Virus record (IMG/VR): IMGVR_UViG_3300036900_000028
Location: 1 to 45,633 of that record
From: a virus
Direction: 5' to 3' (one strand)
DNA: 45,633 nucleotides
How positions within the stretch are numbered: the stretch's first letter is position 1; every line of letters starts with the position of its first letter. The translations under genes were made by a program, and so were the position numbers. Under the pieces are notes generated by a model, which made no database searches, was not told the origin of the DNA, and saw nothing but the letters and a program-made list of their open reading frames with translations. Below are positions 1 through 9,300 of this stretch, piece after piece.

Positions 1-1
1 G

Positions 2-82
2 GCGTACCGCGAGTACCACATCTGCACCTGTCCTTGTCACGATGCGGACACCTGTGGGACTACCGGCAAGCAAATCCTGTAG
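2..82 (+). CDS. C-terminal end of a Cys-rich plus-strand protein (partial)
   Basis: The frame starting at base 2 is open from the window edge to a TAG at 80-82. It encodes about 26 residues with a cysteine cluster (ICTCPCHDADTC) and ends in GKQIL. Its stop lies 20 bases before the start of the next plus-strand gene, which fits a rightward operon entering the window from the left. Only the tail is visible, so no function can be assigned. The cysteines suggest metal binding. A chance open frame of this length is possible. Confidence 0.4.
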   Translation, partial: AYREYHICTCPCHDADTCGTTGKQIL

Positions 83-102
83 TGAGGCGGGGAGTCAGAA
101 TC

Positions 103-366
103 GTGAGAGCTACGCCAGTGCAACGAGAAATCCTCATGCTCGCAGCGGACGGCGGCATCGAGGACACCTGCTACGACTACCCGGGGGCGATCTGTGTCGG
201 ACAGCATCGACACCTGCCGCGCCGAACGTTGTCGGCGTTAGCGCGGAACGGTTGGGTTGCATCAGACACGCATCCGCAGTCGTCCACGATCTACTGGGGC
301 ATCACCGATGCCGGGCGGGCTGCCGTGGGAATACCAGTCCCCACCCGGGTACTAGGCGGGGAGTGA
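103..366 (+). CDS. Small winged-helix-like protein, unknown function
   Basis: This encodes 87 residues from a GTG at 103, chosen because GGGGAG at 89-94 sits 8 bases upstream. A longer TTG start at 34 in the same frame has no good ribosome site. The pattern is REIL near the N-terminus, then RRTLSALARNGWV, a short turn, and YWGITDAGRAAV at the C-terminus. This resembles the recognition helix and wing of small MarR-like winged-helix proteins, where a line reading 'ITDAGR' follows the wing. It could be a small transcription factor, but residues are too few for a firm family call. It converges with the LuxR-type gene, with one base between the stops. Confidence 0.6.
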   Translation: MRATPVQREILMLAADGGIEDTCYDYPGAICVGQHRHLPRRTLSALARNGWVASDTHPQSSTIYWGITDAGRAAVGIPVPTRVLGGE

Positions 367-367
367 C

Positions 368-604
368 TTACACCATGCACCGCCACAACTCGGGGCACGT
401 CTTCCCGACCCAGAACGCGATTTGCGCGCGGTTGCGTAGCCCGAGCCGCACGCATATCGAGTGGATCTGGCTCTCAACCGTGCGCCGCGTCACGCCCAGG
501 TAGGCGCCGATCTCCTGCGACTGCCAGCCACACGCGACCAGGATGGCTACTTCTGCCTCCCTCGGGGTTAGGCTTACGGCGTACGCCCGGGGGTGGGGCC
601 TCAC
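368..604 (-). CDS. LuxR-type helix-turn-helix protein
   Basis: This 78-residue protein is little more than a LuxR/GerE DNA-binding domain. LTPREAEVAILVACG (about residues 12-26) is helix 1. QEIGAYLGVTRRTVESQI (about 30-47) is the helix-turn-helix. HSICVRLGLRNRAQIAFW follows as the last helices. There is no receiver or ligand-binding domain, so it is a stand-alone DNA-binding module like several phage regulators. The start is GTG at 604, three bases after the stop of the 58-residue gene, so it closes the lysis end of the long leftward operon. A role in regulating late genes or host genes is inference. A phage sigma-like factor is less likely because only the region-4-like HTH is present. Confidence 0.8.
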   Translation of the reverse strand: MRPHPRAYAVSLTPREAEVAILVACGWQSQEIGAYLGVTRRTVESQIHSICVRLGLRNRAQIAFWVGKTCPELWRCMV

Positions 605-607
605 GCG

Positions 608-784
608 TCAGTCGGCGGGCGGGCGCGGCGCCTTCTCAAGCGAATGATGCACCAGATCGGTCACCACGTCGATCAGACGGCGTGCCTCCCGAGATTCGAT
701 GTTGTCGGGCAGCTTCGAGATGACCTCCAGGGGCTTGTCGTGGACGACCGTCTCGGCAATCTCGTGCGTCAGTTTGTCGGTCAT
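608..784 (-). CDS. 58-residue protein after the endolysin, unknown function
   Basis: The ATG (784-782) overlaps the endolysin stop in an ATGA, and the TGA at 610-608 is followed three bases later by the GTG of the LuxR-type gene. The product is 58 residues with a charged helical pattern (KLTHEIAETVVHD, then SREARRLIDVVTDLVHHSLE) and an APRPPAD tail. It has no membrane segment or cysteine. The tight coupling on both sides is the main evidence that it is real. It resembles no family I can name. Confidence 0.65.
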   Translation of the reverse strand: MTDKLTHEIAETVVHDKPLEVISKLPDNIESREARRLIDVVTDLVHHSLEKAPRPPAD

Positions 785-1929
785 GCTGGGTAGACCCCAA
801 TCTCTCCGGTGTTCTTGTAATAGCGGTAACGCAAACCCGATGCCCCATACGCTTCAGACCACAGATCCAGGAACCGCTCGTCTGACGCTGGCACGTCGCC
901 GATCGCCGCCATCTTGTCCGCCAGCCCCTGGCCGACACTGAACGACGGCGTGTCAGGCTGCACTGGCGGCGCTACGGTCCCGCCCCAGGTCACGACGACC
1001 ATGCTGAATGGTCCGAGGTTGGCAAACTGCTGGCGGGTCATCGTCTGTGAGATACCCTGCCAGCCGTCGGCCGGATTGGCGAGTTCCAGCCAGTCGTGGG
1101 GTTCCGAGTAGCGGCGCACGCCTGACCAGTGGTTCCAGGTGTGCCCGCCCATGACGACCGGCGTTAGCCCGGCCACGCTCTTGACATCGTCAAAGCTGAC
1201 GGAGGACGCGTTGTGAGCGGCGTAGCCGAACTCTCCGTACTGCTCGGTGATCCAGGCCGCAAGCTGCGAGCCGTCGCCCACAAGCAGGCCCAGGTCGGTT
1301 GACTCGATGCCGCTCGTCAGCATCGACGCCTCCATCCAGGCGTCTGACGGGTGCCGGCCGTACGCGGTCATCGCCCAGAGCGTCGATTGCTCGGCGCAAT
1401 CCCAGTCGTGATTCTGGGGGGTGACCGGCGTGGTCGGATCGTAGACGGGCGCGGGGCCGGTGTTGGGCACGTCGCCTCCGAGAATGGCCGCAGCATCGGT
1501 GATGCCCTGGCGGTAGTTCGCCTCAACGGCTGGCGATGCGGCCTCGCCTCCCCCGGCAGGCCAGTTATATCGAGCGAGCGCCTTGAAGATAGCATCATCC
1601 TCGGAGGCGTCGTAATGGCTCTTGAGTTGCTTCGCAGCCACGGCGGTGGCGTAGGCGGGGATCCGGTAGAACGCCCCAACGCGCTCGATCTCAGCCTCAC
1701 CGGGATAGGCGTTGCCGCCGGCGTACTCGGCGGCCCATCGGACCGTTTGCTGACCCAGACCGAACGACACGTCCGGCCAGAAGCCCTGATCGTTCGCCGC
1801 GACGGACGGGCGCCGCGCATCCGGGTTCAGGCCCGATTCCGCGATGAGACACGCGAGCAGAAGCAGCCGAGGAATACCGGCCGTGTCGGCGGCAGCGTTG
1901 GAAAGGGCGACGATCTCGTCTTTGGTCAT
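781..1929 (-). CDS. Two-domain endolysin: transglycosylase-like plus C39-like peptidase
   Basis: This 382-residue protein starts at ATG 1929, which overlaps the upstream stop (ATGA) and has AGGA 5 bases before it. An in-frame extension upstream is possible but lies inside the preceding gene. Residues 1-150 resemble a lysozyme-like transglycosylase: CLIAESGLNP places Glu31 as the likely acid, followed by SFGLGQQTVRWA and ALARYNWPAGG. After a Pro/Thr linker (about 155-170) comes a papain-fold C39-like domain with DWDCAEQS (Cys178), GGHTWNHW (His263) and HDWLELANP. The product should cleave peptidoglycan glycan strands and cross-bridge peptides at lysis. There is no signal peptide, so release would depend on the two small membrane proteins just upstream. 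Confidence 0.8.
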   Translation of the reverse strand: MTKDEIVALSNAAADTAGIPRLLLLACLIAESGLNPDARRPSVAANDQGFWPDVSFGLGQQTVRWAAEYAGGNAYPGEAEIERVGAFYRIPAYATAVAAKQLKSHYDASEDDAIFKALARYNWPAGGGEAASPAVEANYRQGITDAAAILGGDVPNTGPAPVYDPTTPVTPQNHDWDCAEQSTLWAMTAYGRHPSDAWMEASMLTSGIESTDLGLLVGDGSQLAAWITEQYGEFGYAAHNASSVSFDDVKSVAGLTPVVMGGHTWNHWSGVRRYSEPHDWLELANPADGWQGISQTMTRQQFANLGPFSMVVVTWGGTVAPPVQPDTPSFSVGQGLADKMAAIGDVPASDERFLDLWSEAYGASGLRYRYYKNTGEIGVYPA

Positions 1930-2159
1930 GGCGATCCTGTTGTCGGTGGTGTTGGCGGGTGTCCTGTCTGGCGCATCAAGGCGAGCACGGCTGAACATGC
2001 CGCCGCGATGGCGCCGGCCACGAGGCGGACCTCGGCCGGCGCCACATCCGACGACGCCACTACGGCGAGCGCGGCGCCCGTCCCCGCGAAGAACTTGACC
2101 TGCGTGTCGTTCGAGACGTGCAGCCGCATCGGTCTACGTCGCAGCCGGAGCCGTGCCAT
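1926..2159 (-). CDS. Small two-helix membrane protein, holin candidate
   Basis: This 77-residue protein has a basic N-terminus (RLRLRRRPMRLH), two hydrophobic stretches (VKFFAGTGAALAVVA and VRLVAGAIAAACSAVLAL) separated by a short acidic hinge, and a Pro/Thr C-terminus. That is a class II holin-like layout. It sits directly upstream of the endolysin and is coupled to it by ATGA. No strong ribosome site precedes either possible ATG (2159 or 2129), so it may rely on coupling to the gene before it. The holin role is inferred from size, topology and position. Confidence 0.6.
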   Translation of the reverse strand: MARLRLRRRPMRLHVSNDTQVKFFAGTGAALAVVASSDVAPAEVRLVAGAIAAACSAVLALMRQTGHPPTPPTTGSP

Positions 2160-2165
2160 ACAAGG

Positions 2166-2408
2166 TCAGACCCCGATCATCCCGCCGAAGATGTTCAGCG
2201 CGATCAGCACGAGGATGAGCCCGCCGATAGCCCACAGAATCCAGGCGTACGGCGCGAAGCCGGGCATGAACTGCGAGAGCAGGCGGATGATGATGTACAG
2301 CACGATGCCCACGACCAGGGCAGCGATCAGCAGGTAGATCAGACCACGGATCAGACCGCCGAGATCCACGGCCAGCAGGGCCGGGGCGAGCATCATAACG
2401 TCGAGCAT
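2166..2408 (-). CDS. Small two-helix membrane protein, second holin candidate
   Basis: This 80-residue protein has two long hydrophobic segments, about residues 12-45 (including LIYLLIAALVVGIVLYIII) and 52-79 (YAWILWAIGGLILVLIALNI), joined by a short loop. The ATG at 2408 has a strong ribosome site (GGGAGGAT) just before it. It is the first gene of the lysis cassette, followed by another small membrane protein and the endolysin. Paired small membrane proteins next to an endolysin often act as holin and antiholin. Which is which cannot be told here. Confidence 0.65.
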   Translation of the reverse strand: MLDVMMLAPALLAVDLGGLIRGLIYLLIAALVVGIVLYIIIRLLSQFMPGFAPYAWILWAIGGLILVLIALNIFGGMIGV

Positions 2409-2472
2409 CTCATCCTCCCGAGTGGCGACTGTGCGCAGGAGCGCGCGGTTTGGAGACGGTGACGCGGTGGTG

Positions 2473-2509
2473 TGCTACGCTGTGGCGATCATTGCGACGG
2501 GGGATCGTT
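2473..2509 (+). promoter_or_regulatory. Candidate extended -10 promoter and ribosome site for the methyltransferase
   Basis: TGCTACGCT at 2473-2481 reads as an extended -10 element (TGn followed by TACGCT). No convincing -35 lies at the usual distance; a TTGGAG at 2450-2455 is about 20 bases away. A purine-rich GGGGGAT at about 2499-2505 precedes the ATG at 2515. The gene needs its own promoter because all neighbours are on the other strand. Confidence 0.35.
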
Positions 2510-2514
2510 TCGTC

Positions 2515-3366
2515 ATGTCTCTGCGCTCCTTTGTCCCTCGCCCAGCGCGGCGGTGGCTGCGCGCGGGCTATAACCAGGCGCTCGAAATGAAGGGGTTGGT
2601 TGATCTGCTCCTGGTTCAACGAGCGCAGCGGCGCCGCTTCGGCGAGCGGTTGAGCTTCACGATTGACCCGCGCGACGAGATGTGCAAAACCCTCACCGGC
2701 CGCGTCTCGTGGCGCTCGAAAGCGAACTACCTGGAGCAGAGCCCGCCCAACGTTGACGAGCTGGAGATGGTCTTGCAGGCGCATGGCCGGTCGCTCGCGA
2801 CGACGACGAACCTGCTGGATTTCGCTTCGGGCTACGGTCGTCTGACGCGCTATTTCTCGGCCATGCTGCCAGGGCACGTCACCGTGTCGGACATCGACCC
2901 GGCAGCGGTGCAGTTCGCCACCCGGACCTTTTACGTGCGTGGCTTTGTCTCGACGGCCGATCCTGACGACCTGAACCGCCCTGAGCGATTTGACCTGATC
3001 TGGGCCGCGTCGTTGTGGACGCATTTGCCACACGAAACCTGGGGGCGCTGGCTGGAGAAGGTCTACAGCATGCTCCAGCCTGGGGGCGTGCTCGTCTTCT
3101 CGGCTCGTTACGTCCGGGAATTTGACACCCTCCCGGCTGAGTTGCGCTGTCAGATCCAGGACGTTGCGCCGGGCATGCGTTACTGGCCGATCAACGAGAC
3201 TGGCGGGAGGCTGCCGACTGGCCAGTATGGTGCCACCATCGTTGACCCTTCGTACGTGCGCGCCATCGTCGCTGAAACCAACCTCGGCCGTATCCTCGGG
3301 CACCACGAACGGGCGCTCTGGGGAGCACAGGATCTGTGGGTGATCGAGCGGCCACCCGAGCATTAG
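2515..3366 (+). CDS. Class I SAM-dependent methyltransferase, opposite strand
   Basis: This 283-residue protein starts at ATG 2515, chosen over an upstream in-frame start because of the GGGGGAT ribosome site. The Rossmann-type SAM site is clear: LLDFASGYGRLTRY (about residues 100-113) as motif I, VSDIDPAAVQFA with Asp126 as motif II, then FDLIWAASLWTHLP and LQPGGVLVFSARY. Such enzymes methylate small molecules, glycans or proteins; the substrate cannot be read here. It is the only long plus-strand gene in the left third and meets the giant fibre gene tail to tail with overlapping stops. That position suggests an acquired cargo gene or an independently regulated modifier of tail or surface glycans. 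Confidence 0.8.
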   Translation: MSLRSFVPRPARRWLRAGYNQALEMKGLVDLLLVQRAQRRRFGERLSFTIDPRDEMCKTLTGRVSWRSKANYLEQSPPNVDELEMVLQAHGRSLATTTNLLDFASGYGRLTRYFSAMLPGHVTVSDIDPAAVQFATRTFYVRGFVSTADPDDLNRPERFDLIWAASLWTHLPHETWGRWLEKVYSMLQPGGVLVFSARYVREFDTLPAELRCQIQDVAPGMRYWPINETGGRLPTGQYGATIVDPSYVRAIVAETNLGRILGHHERALWGAQDLWVIERPPEH

Positions 3367-6300
3367 AACGGGAACCCCCAGCGACCAAGGAGGCGACCAC
3401 GCCCCCGATGGCCTGAGCCACCAGCACCACCACCCGCGAGCAGGCCGAGTACCTGCGCCGCGATCTTGGCCGACCCGCTGGCGTTGGGGTGGGTGCCGTC
3501 TGAGGTGTCCACTCCCATCGTCGGGTCGATCCAGGTGGAGGTGTCCCAACACGTCACGCCGCGCGAAGAGCAGGATGACGCGATGGCGATCCGGTTCGCC
3601 GGGTTGTACGCCTCGCGAGCGACATCGGCCGACATCAGGGTGTTGAGTACCCGGATCTTCCCGGCCACGATGCCGCCGCCAGTGAGCGTGTCGAGCAGCT
3701 CGTTCATCAGCGCGCCGACCGTGTTCGGCGTAGCAGCGGCGACATCGGTTGGCGTGTCGTTGGTGCCGATCAGGATAAAGACGTAGTCGGGATCGTCACT
3801 ATTACTGATGATCGCCTGGGCCTGGGCCTTTGCTGTCAGACCGCTGGAGCCGCCCTTGCTGAGGCCCTCGCCGCCAAGGTTGCGCCCGACCAGGCGGGTG
3901 ACGCCGGCGTGGTACGTCTCGGCCACTCGTTGCGGCCAGAGGTCGTTGTCGCGGTTGAAGACGCTGGTCGAGTCCCCGATCACCGAGATATGCTTGGCAG
4001 CCGCGCGCGTGATCTCGGTGACGGCGATATCGTCCATCCGACCGCCGTTGGTCGAGGTCCAGTCTGGGCCGAGATGGGTGCCGGTCGGCGCGTTGCCGAA
4101 GCCTTGCAACACATCGTCAATCCAGCCGTGGACGACCTCAGAGCCGACCTGAAAGCGGACGTGCCCTCTGTAATGGGCGACCGTTACGCTGTAGTCGCCG
4201 GTCCCGATCGCCACGGCCGGCGTAACGGTCGCGATCAGCGCATTCGCCGGGTCATAGACCTGGATCTCGTTAGAGAAGCGGTTGAGCATGACGCGCCAAC
4301 CGCCGGTGAACCCGGCATTGCTCGACGCTCCACGAATGCTCATGAAGTTGCCGCCGGCCGTGGTCGTCAGCGTACAGGTCACAGTCGTCGCGGCCTTGCC
4401 GACATCTGCGTACACGCCCGAGTCCGCGATGTTGGTCGAGTCGGCACGGTTGCTCTGGATCGTGTACCACTGGGCAAACTTGCCGGTCGGAGTGACCCAC
4501 GGCCCGCCGATCTCGGGCGTGTGCGCGTCCAGGTGGGTGTCGTTGGCACCGGTGAACGTGTCGTAGAGCAGGCGGGTATCGACGGCGTAACTCAGGCTGA
4601 CGGGGTCACTCAGGCCGCCATTGTCCGAGACGCTGATGGTCTTGGTGCCGGTCGACGCCGCCGTGTACGTGAATGTCGCGCTGGCTGCGCTGGTGTTGCG
4701 CGCGAGGCTGACCGTTGACGGGGTGAACGTTCCGCCGTCACCGCTGTCTGATGGCGTGACCGTGACAGCCACGTCCACCGCGTGCGAGGTGGTCAGCGCC
4801 ACCGTAAAGTTGGATGAGGCGGCAGCCGGCTGACCGTTGGCCGGTCCGCTCAGGGTGTACGAAGTCGCAGCCGCGACGACCGAGAGAACGGCCGTCGAGT
4901 TGCCGTCCGTCGAGTCCGTGAACGTGACGGTCTGCGCCGCGCCTGGCGGGGTGTAGGCCGCGTGCGCGGCCGTGTCGGAGTCAACCGCGACCGACCCGAG
5001 CGAGCCGGCGTCAGGACTGATCGAGGGCGCCCCTGATAGCCAGGTCGTGGTGTTGCCGACGAAGTCGATCCGCTGGGCCGATCCACCAGCCGCGAGCACC
5101 GTGCCAGTGTGGGGCGCAACCGAACCGAGGGTGCCGGCCGCCACGGTGTAGGTGATCGACAGCAGCGGCGCCTTTGTGGGATCGTCATCGTACGAGTTGA
5201 ACACCAACTGACGGGCGCCGGTCTCAGACGCCCAGTCGAGATAGAGCACAACGGCCGAGCCGCTGGCGTAACTGTGATTGTCCACGAGGTGCTGAATCAC
5301 GCTCGCGAAGTCAGCCGTGTCGTGGGTGCTGCCGGTCGTCTGGTTGGTGCCTGACCCAAATGTCCAGGAGGCAGACTGGCTGGTCCGGCTCGCGCCCGTG
5401 AAACTGGCGTCGTCGGTCGGCGCCGATGGATTCCCGGTATCAGCGGCCTTGATCGTGGTCGTGATGCCGGCCGCCGTCGACTCGTCCCACCAGTCGGTCA
5501 GCGTGAGTTTCGCGGCTGTGATCGTGGCGCCCACGGGGATCGTGACGCCCGCGAACCGAGCGTACGTCGACAGATGGTTGCCGTTGTCGCCAAGGCGAAA
5601 ATCGACGCCGCCGCTGTTGGTAAACGAGCCGCTGCTCGTGTCGTAGCCGTCGTCACCCGAGGCCCCAACGCGATAGGTCACCGTGGTTGGCACGCCGCCA
5701 CCTCCGCCGCCTGAAGCTGGTGCGACTGACACGAGCACAGCCGTCGTCAGCGCCGAGGGCGTGGTGAGGGTCAGAGCGCCGCCACCGCTGGATATCAATG
5801 CTTGCGTGGTGACCAGCGAGCCGTCTGTCGGGTCGTTCCAGGTCGCCGTGTAGTCTGACGAGTTGGCCAGTCCCGAGACGGTGAACGAGCCCGAGACGCC
5901 GGTCGGCACCCAGCCAGGATCGCCACCGTCAGAGACGGCCTTGTACGTCCAGCCTGTGTTGCGGACGAAGGCGTGGAACTTGTGGTTGGTCAGATCCTTC
6001 TGGCCGATGACCTGAAGCCCGCTGGTGACGCTGCTGGCTGCGACATCGACGTAATGCCCGTTATTCAGCGGGAACTGCTCTCGCCACGCCCCGAACACGC
6101 CGAACAGGGGACGATGGTCGTAGGTTGGCGAGGTCCGATAGAGCGTGTGGTCCGGTATCCACTCGCCGATATCCGTCAATCCGCCAGGGCCAACGTTGCC
6201 ACCCAGCCGGCCGACCCAGTACGGGATACTGGCATCGACCGGCGTATAGATCAGCGGTTCCTCAGCGTCGCCGCCGAGGGCGCCCTCATCGAGGACGACC

Positions 6301-9300
6301 GGCTTGCCCATCCCGTTTGAGCCGTTGGGGTCGGTCGCGTCCGCGACGGCCTTGATCCAGGCAGTGGAGTCGGAGTAGTCAGCGGTCGTGTACAGGGTAA
6401 GGAGCGTGTCTTTGATCGTCGCCGTCTTATCAGCGGCGGATGGCTGGTAGGCGTGCAGCGTGATGTAGTCGGCTTCAGTTGCTGCTTCCCAAAACACTCG
6501 CGGGGCGTCGTTCGAGGTAGTGGTCGTGAGCATCGGCAGGTTGCCGTAGTCCCGCAACCTGACGGCCCAGTCATTGAACCCGAGGACGTGACGGCTGCCA
6601 ACGCCGTCCGGGCTGCCCTCGTTGACGTACTGCCAGGCCCGGATCGCTCTTGAGTACCCGTAGCGCCCGTGGAACTCGCGGCCCATCCATCCGGCCAGGT
6701 ACCGCTGATAGGTGCCCGTCGTTGATCCGTAGCTATGTTCTTCGTCGTAGGAGTTGCTGAGAACGCCGGAGTCGTTCAGGTACGCCAAATAGAAGTCAGA
6801 CTTGTTCACCTGCATAACGTCGAGGTAGACGCCGTTCGCCTCGGCCTGCTCGACGGTCAGGCCGAATGCGGTGGCCGCAATCGGATCAACCGCGCCCCAG
6901 GCGTCGAACGAGTCCTGCCCGGTCAGGTTTGGGCCGTAGGTGCCGTCCCCGTTGTCACGCTGGACCACAATCGACTTGACGTAGACCTTCGGCTGGCCCG
7001 TCCCCAGCGGATGGCCCCCGTCAACACCGTCACGGGTAGCGTTCTCGACGCAGAGCACGATTCTGGGCAGCCAGTGTTCGCTTGGGCCACTCGTATAGGC
7101 CGCGTCCACATCGACCCAGCCGCCGGTCGTGGTGTGGATCGGGTCGCCACTGCGGCGGGTGCCGTAGCTGGCCTGCTCCATCGCATAGTGAACCGTCTGG
7201 CCGTTGATCGTGACCACATCAATGGGCCAGGTGCTCGGCTCGGTCTTGATGACGAAGCCGTACTTCCCACTGTTGGCGCCAGAGTCAGCCGGGCCATTCA
7301 GGGCGTTCGGGATATACACCCTGGCCCTGATTCGATGCAGGGTCGAGGGCTCACAGGGGATCGGATGCCCCACCCAATCGGTAAACAGCCCCTGATAGCC
7401 CGACTCCAGATAGGCCACGACTTGCTGGCCGCCGTCATCGAGCCAGTGGGTCGGGTCCGTCGCAGCCGTGACATAGGCAAAGTGATCGGAGTACGTCTCC
7501 GACGCCGGCGCCCAGAGGGCGAACCCCCTTCCAGTCAACCCGATGATCTCACGTTGATCGAGCCAGACCCGCGTCTGGTTGACGCCTGCCGCGCCCATTG
7601 CCGCCAGGGTCGTGCCGGCTGCCTGCGAGTCATGGAGGGCCAGGCGGTCGGAGTTCAGGTTGTAGCCACGACCGACGAACGGCGTGCCGTCCTCGTACTC
7701 GAAGTACCGGTCGTCGGTCGCTGATGCCTGCACGCGGCCATGGTAGGACGGGTCAGCCGTCACCTCGAACGCGGTCGCGTCAATTACGATCTCGTCGGTC
7801 AGGTCGGCGTCGTTCTGCTTGACGCGCCACTCCCACGAGCCGGGGCGAGGCGGGCTGTAGCGAGCCGCCCACTGCGTGACCGTGGACGGCACCAGATGGT
7901 CGGAGCCGCTCACGACCGTCTGATCCACAACGCGATCCCAGAAGGCTGGCATCAGCTCTGACGTGCTGAATCCGTCGTCACTGAACTCAACATCGACCGA
8001 GACGCCGGCAGGATTCCAGGTGGAGTCATACGCTCGGGTGTTCGTGGCCGTCGTCGCGACCTGGAAGCTGATCTCGAACTTCTGGCCCTGGACGGCGCTG
8101 GACGCGACGCGGGCCGCTTCGACCATCTTCGACAGCGCGAACAGGTCGCCGCCATCGGTGAGCCAGGGATACGCCGCCTCGCGCTGGAGCGTCGCGGCGT
8201 CCAGGCCACCGATCCAGGCCCGTTCTAGGAACAGGGCGTGCTGATCGGCCGGGTGGGCCGCGTTCTGCTCCTGAGCGGTCATGGTCGTGGCGCCGGGGAC
8301 GTGCCAGTGTGGCTGAAGCTCGCGGTATTTGGTGTTCAGGACTAGCGCCTCGGTGCCCAGCGCCGCCTTGAGCAGGTTGGCTAATGGCTGCGTCAGGCCA
8401 GCAGCCGGAATGTGGCTTGTCGAGTAGCCACGGTTCTGCTGCCAGCCCTCGCGGCAGTTCGAGTCGTCCAGGAATGCCTGGAACTGATCGAGGAACACGA
8501 CCTGACGCGGGTCGTCGTCGGCGTCGCCCCAGACATCGGCCCAGACGAACGTCTGATAGCCCAGCCCGGATGTTAGGAGAGGGTGCCATCGATCGTTCGC
8601 AGGCCCGATGCTGAGGCTAACGATGTCGGTCGGGAGCGTAATCAGGCCGGCGTCGGACTGGTAGCGCGGGAGGTGCGCCATCGCCACGCGCAGGATGGTG
8701 GATTTCGCCAGCAGGCAGCGAATCGTCCACTCGGTCTGGAACGCCTCGCCGCCGCCCGTTTTGTGCTTGGACATCCAGGCGAGGCCCGCCAGCCCGGCCC
8801 ACTCGCGGTTGACCTGTTCGACGGCGGTGTAGCGGGGTCGGTTGTCGAAGCCGTTGAACCAGTAGCCGGTCGCCCAGTCGCGGTTGGCCATATCCGTCTC
8901 GATGATGGCGCCGGCGTTGGTGTAAGCGTTCACGACCGAACTCGACACCGCGTCGCCGGTCGTCTGGTACATCCGTGCGAGCGCCCAGGCTGACGCGATC
9001 CACTGGCGCGTCTCATAGGTCCAGTCGTGCTGGAACTGATAGATGTCGCCGTAGGACGCGTACACGCCGAATGGCCCGCGCTCGGTGCCGGTCGTGGCCT
9101 TGTAGGTGGACTGGAGCGGGCGGGCCGTCTGCTCGTCTCTCAGCCACTGCTGGAGGTTGGTCTGCCGGGTGCTCGATACCAGCGGCACGGCCTCGGCCAC
9201 CAGGGCGACGCCATCGGCCGGGTTTGCCCAGTAGACTTCAGAGTTCGAGCCGGAAGCCGGCAGCCGATTGAAGTGATACCAGGGCGCGAATCGGCCCCCG

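Noticed and set aside
636-938. Minus-strand 100-codon frame over the endolysin end
   Set aside because: Out of frame with the endolysin and the 58-residue gene, which are linked by an ATGA; composition is Arg/Thr-rich without structure.
1351-2337. Plus-strand 328-codon open frame across the lysis genes
   Set aside because: It runs antisense to the endolysin and two membrane genes, which have overlaps and domain motifs. No motifs are present in this frame.
2410-3552. Minus-strand 380-codon open frame opposite the methyltransferase
   Set aside because: The plus strand encodes a complete SAM motif series; the minus frame is Arg/Pro/His-rich and lacks any motif.
6735-7724. Long plus-strand open frame opposite the giant fibre gene
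   Set aside because: It is a shadow of GC-rich coding DNA: no ribosome site, Arg/Gly/Val-heavy composition without motifs, while the minus strand encodes glycosidase motifs.
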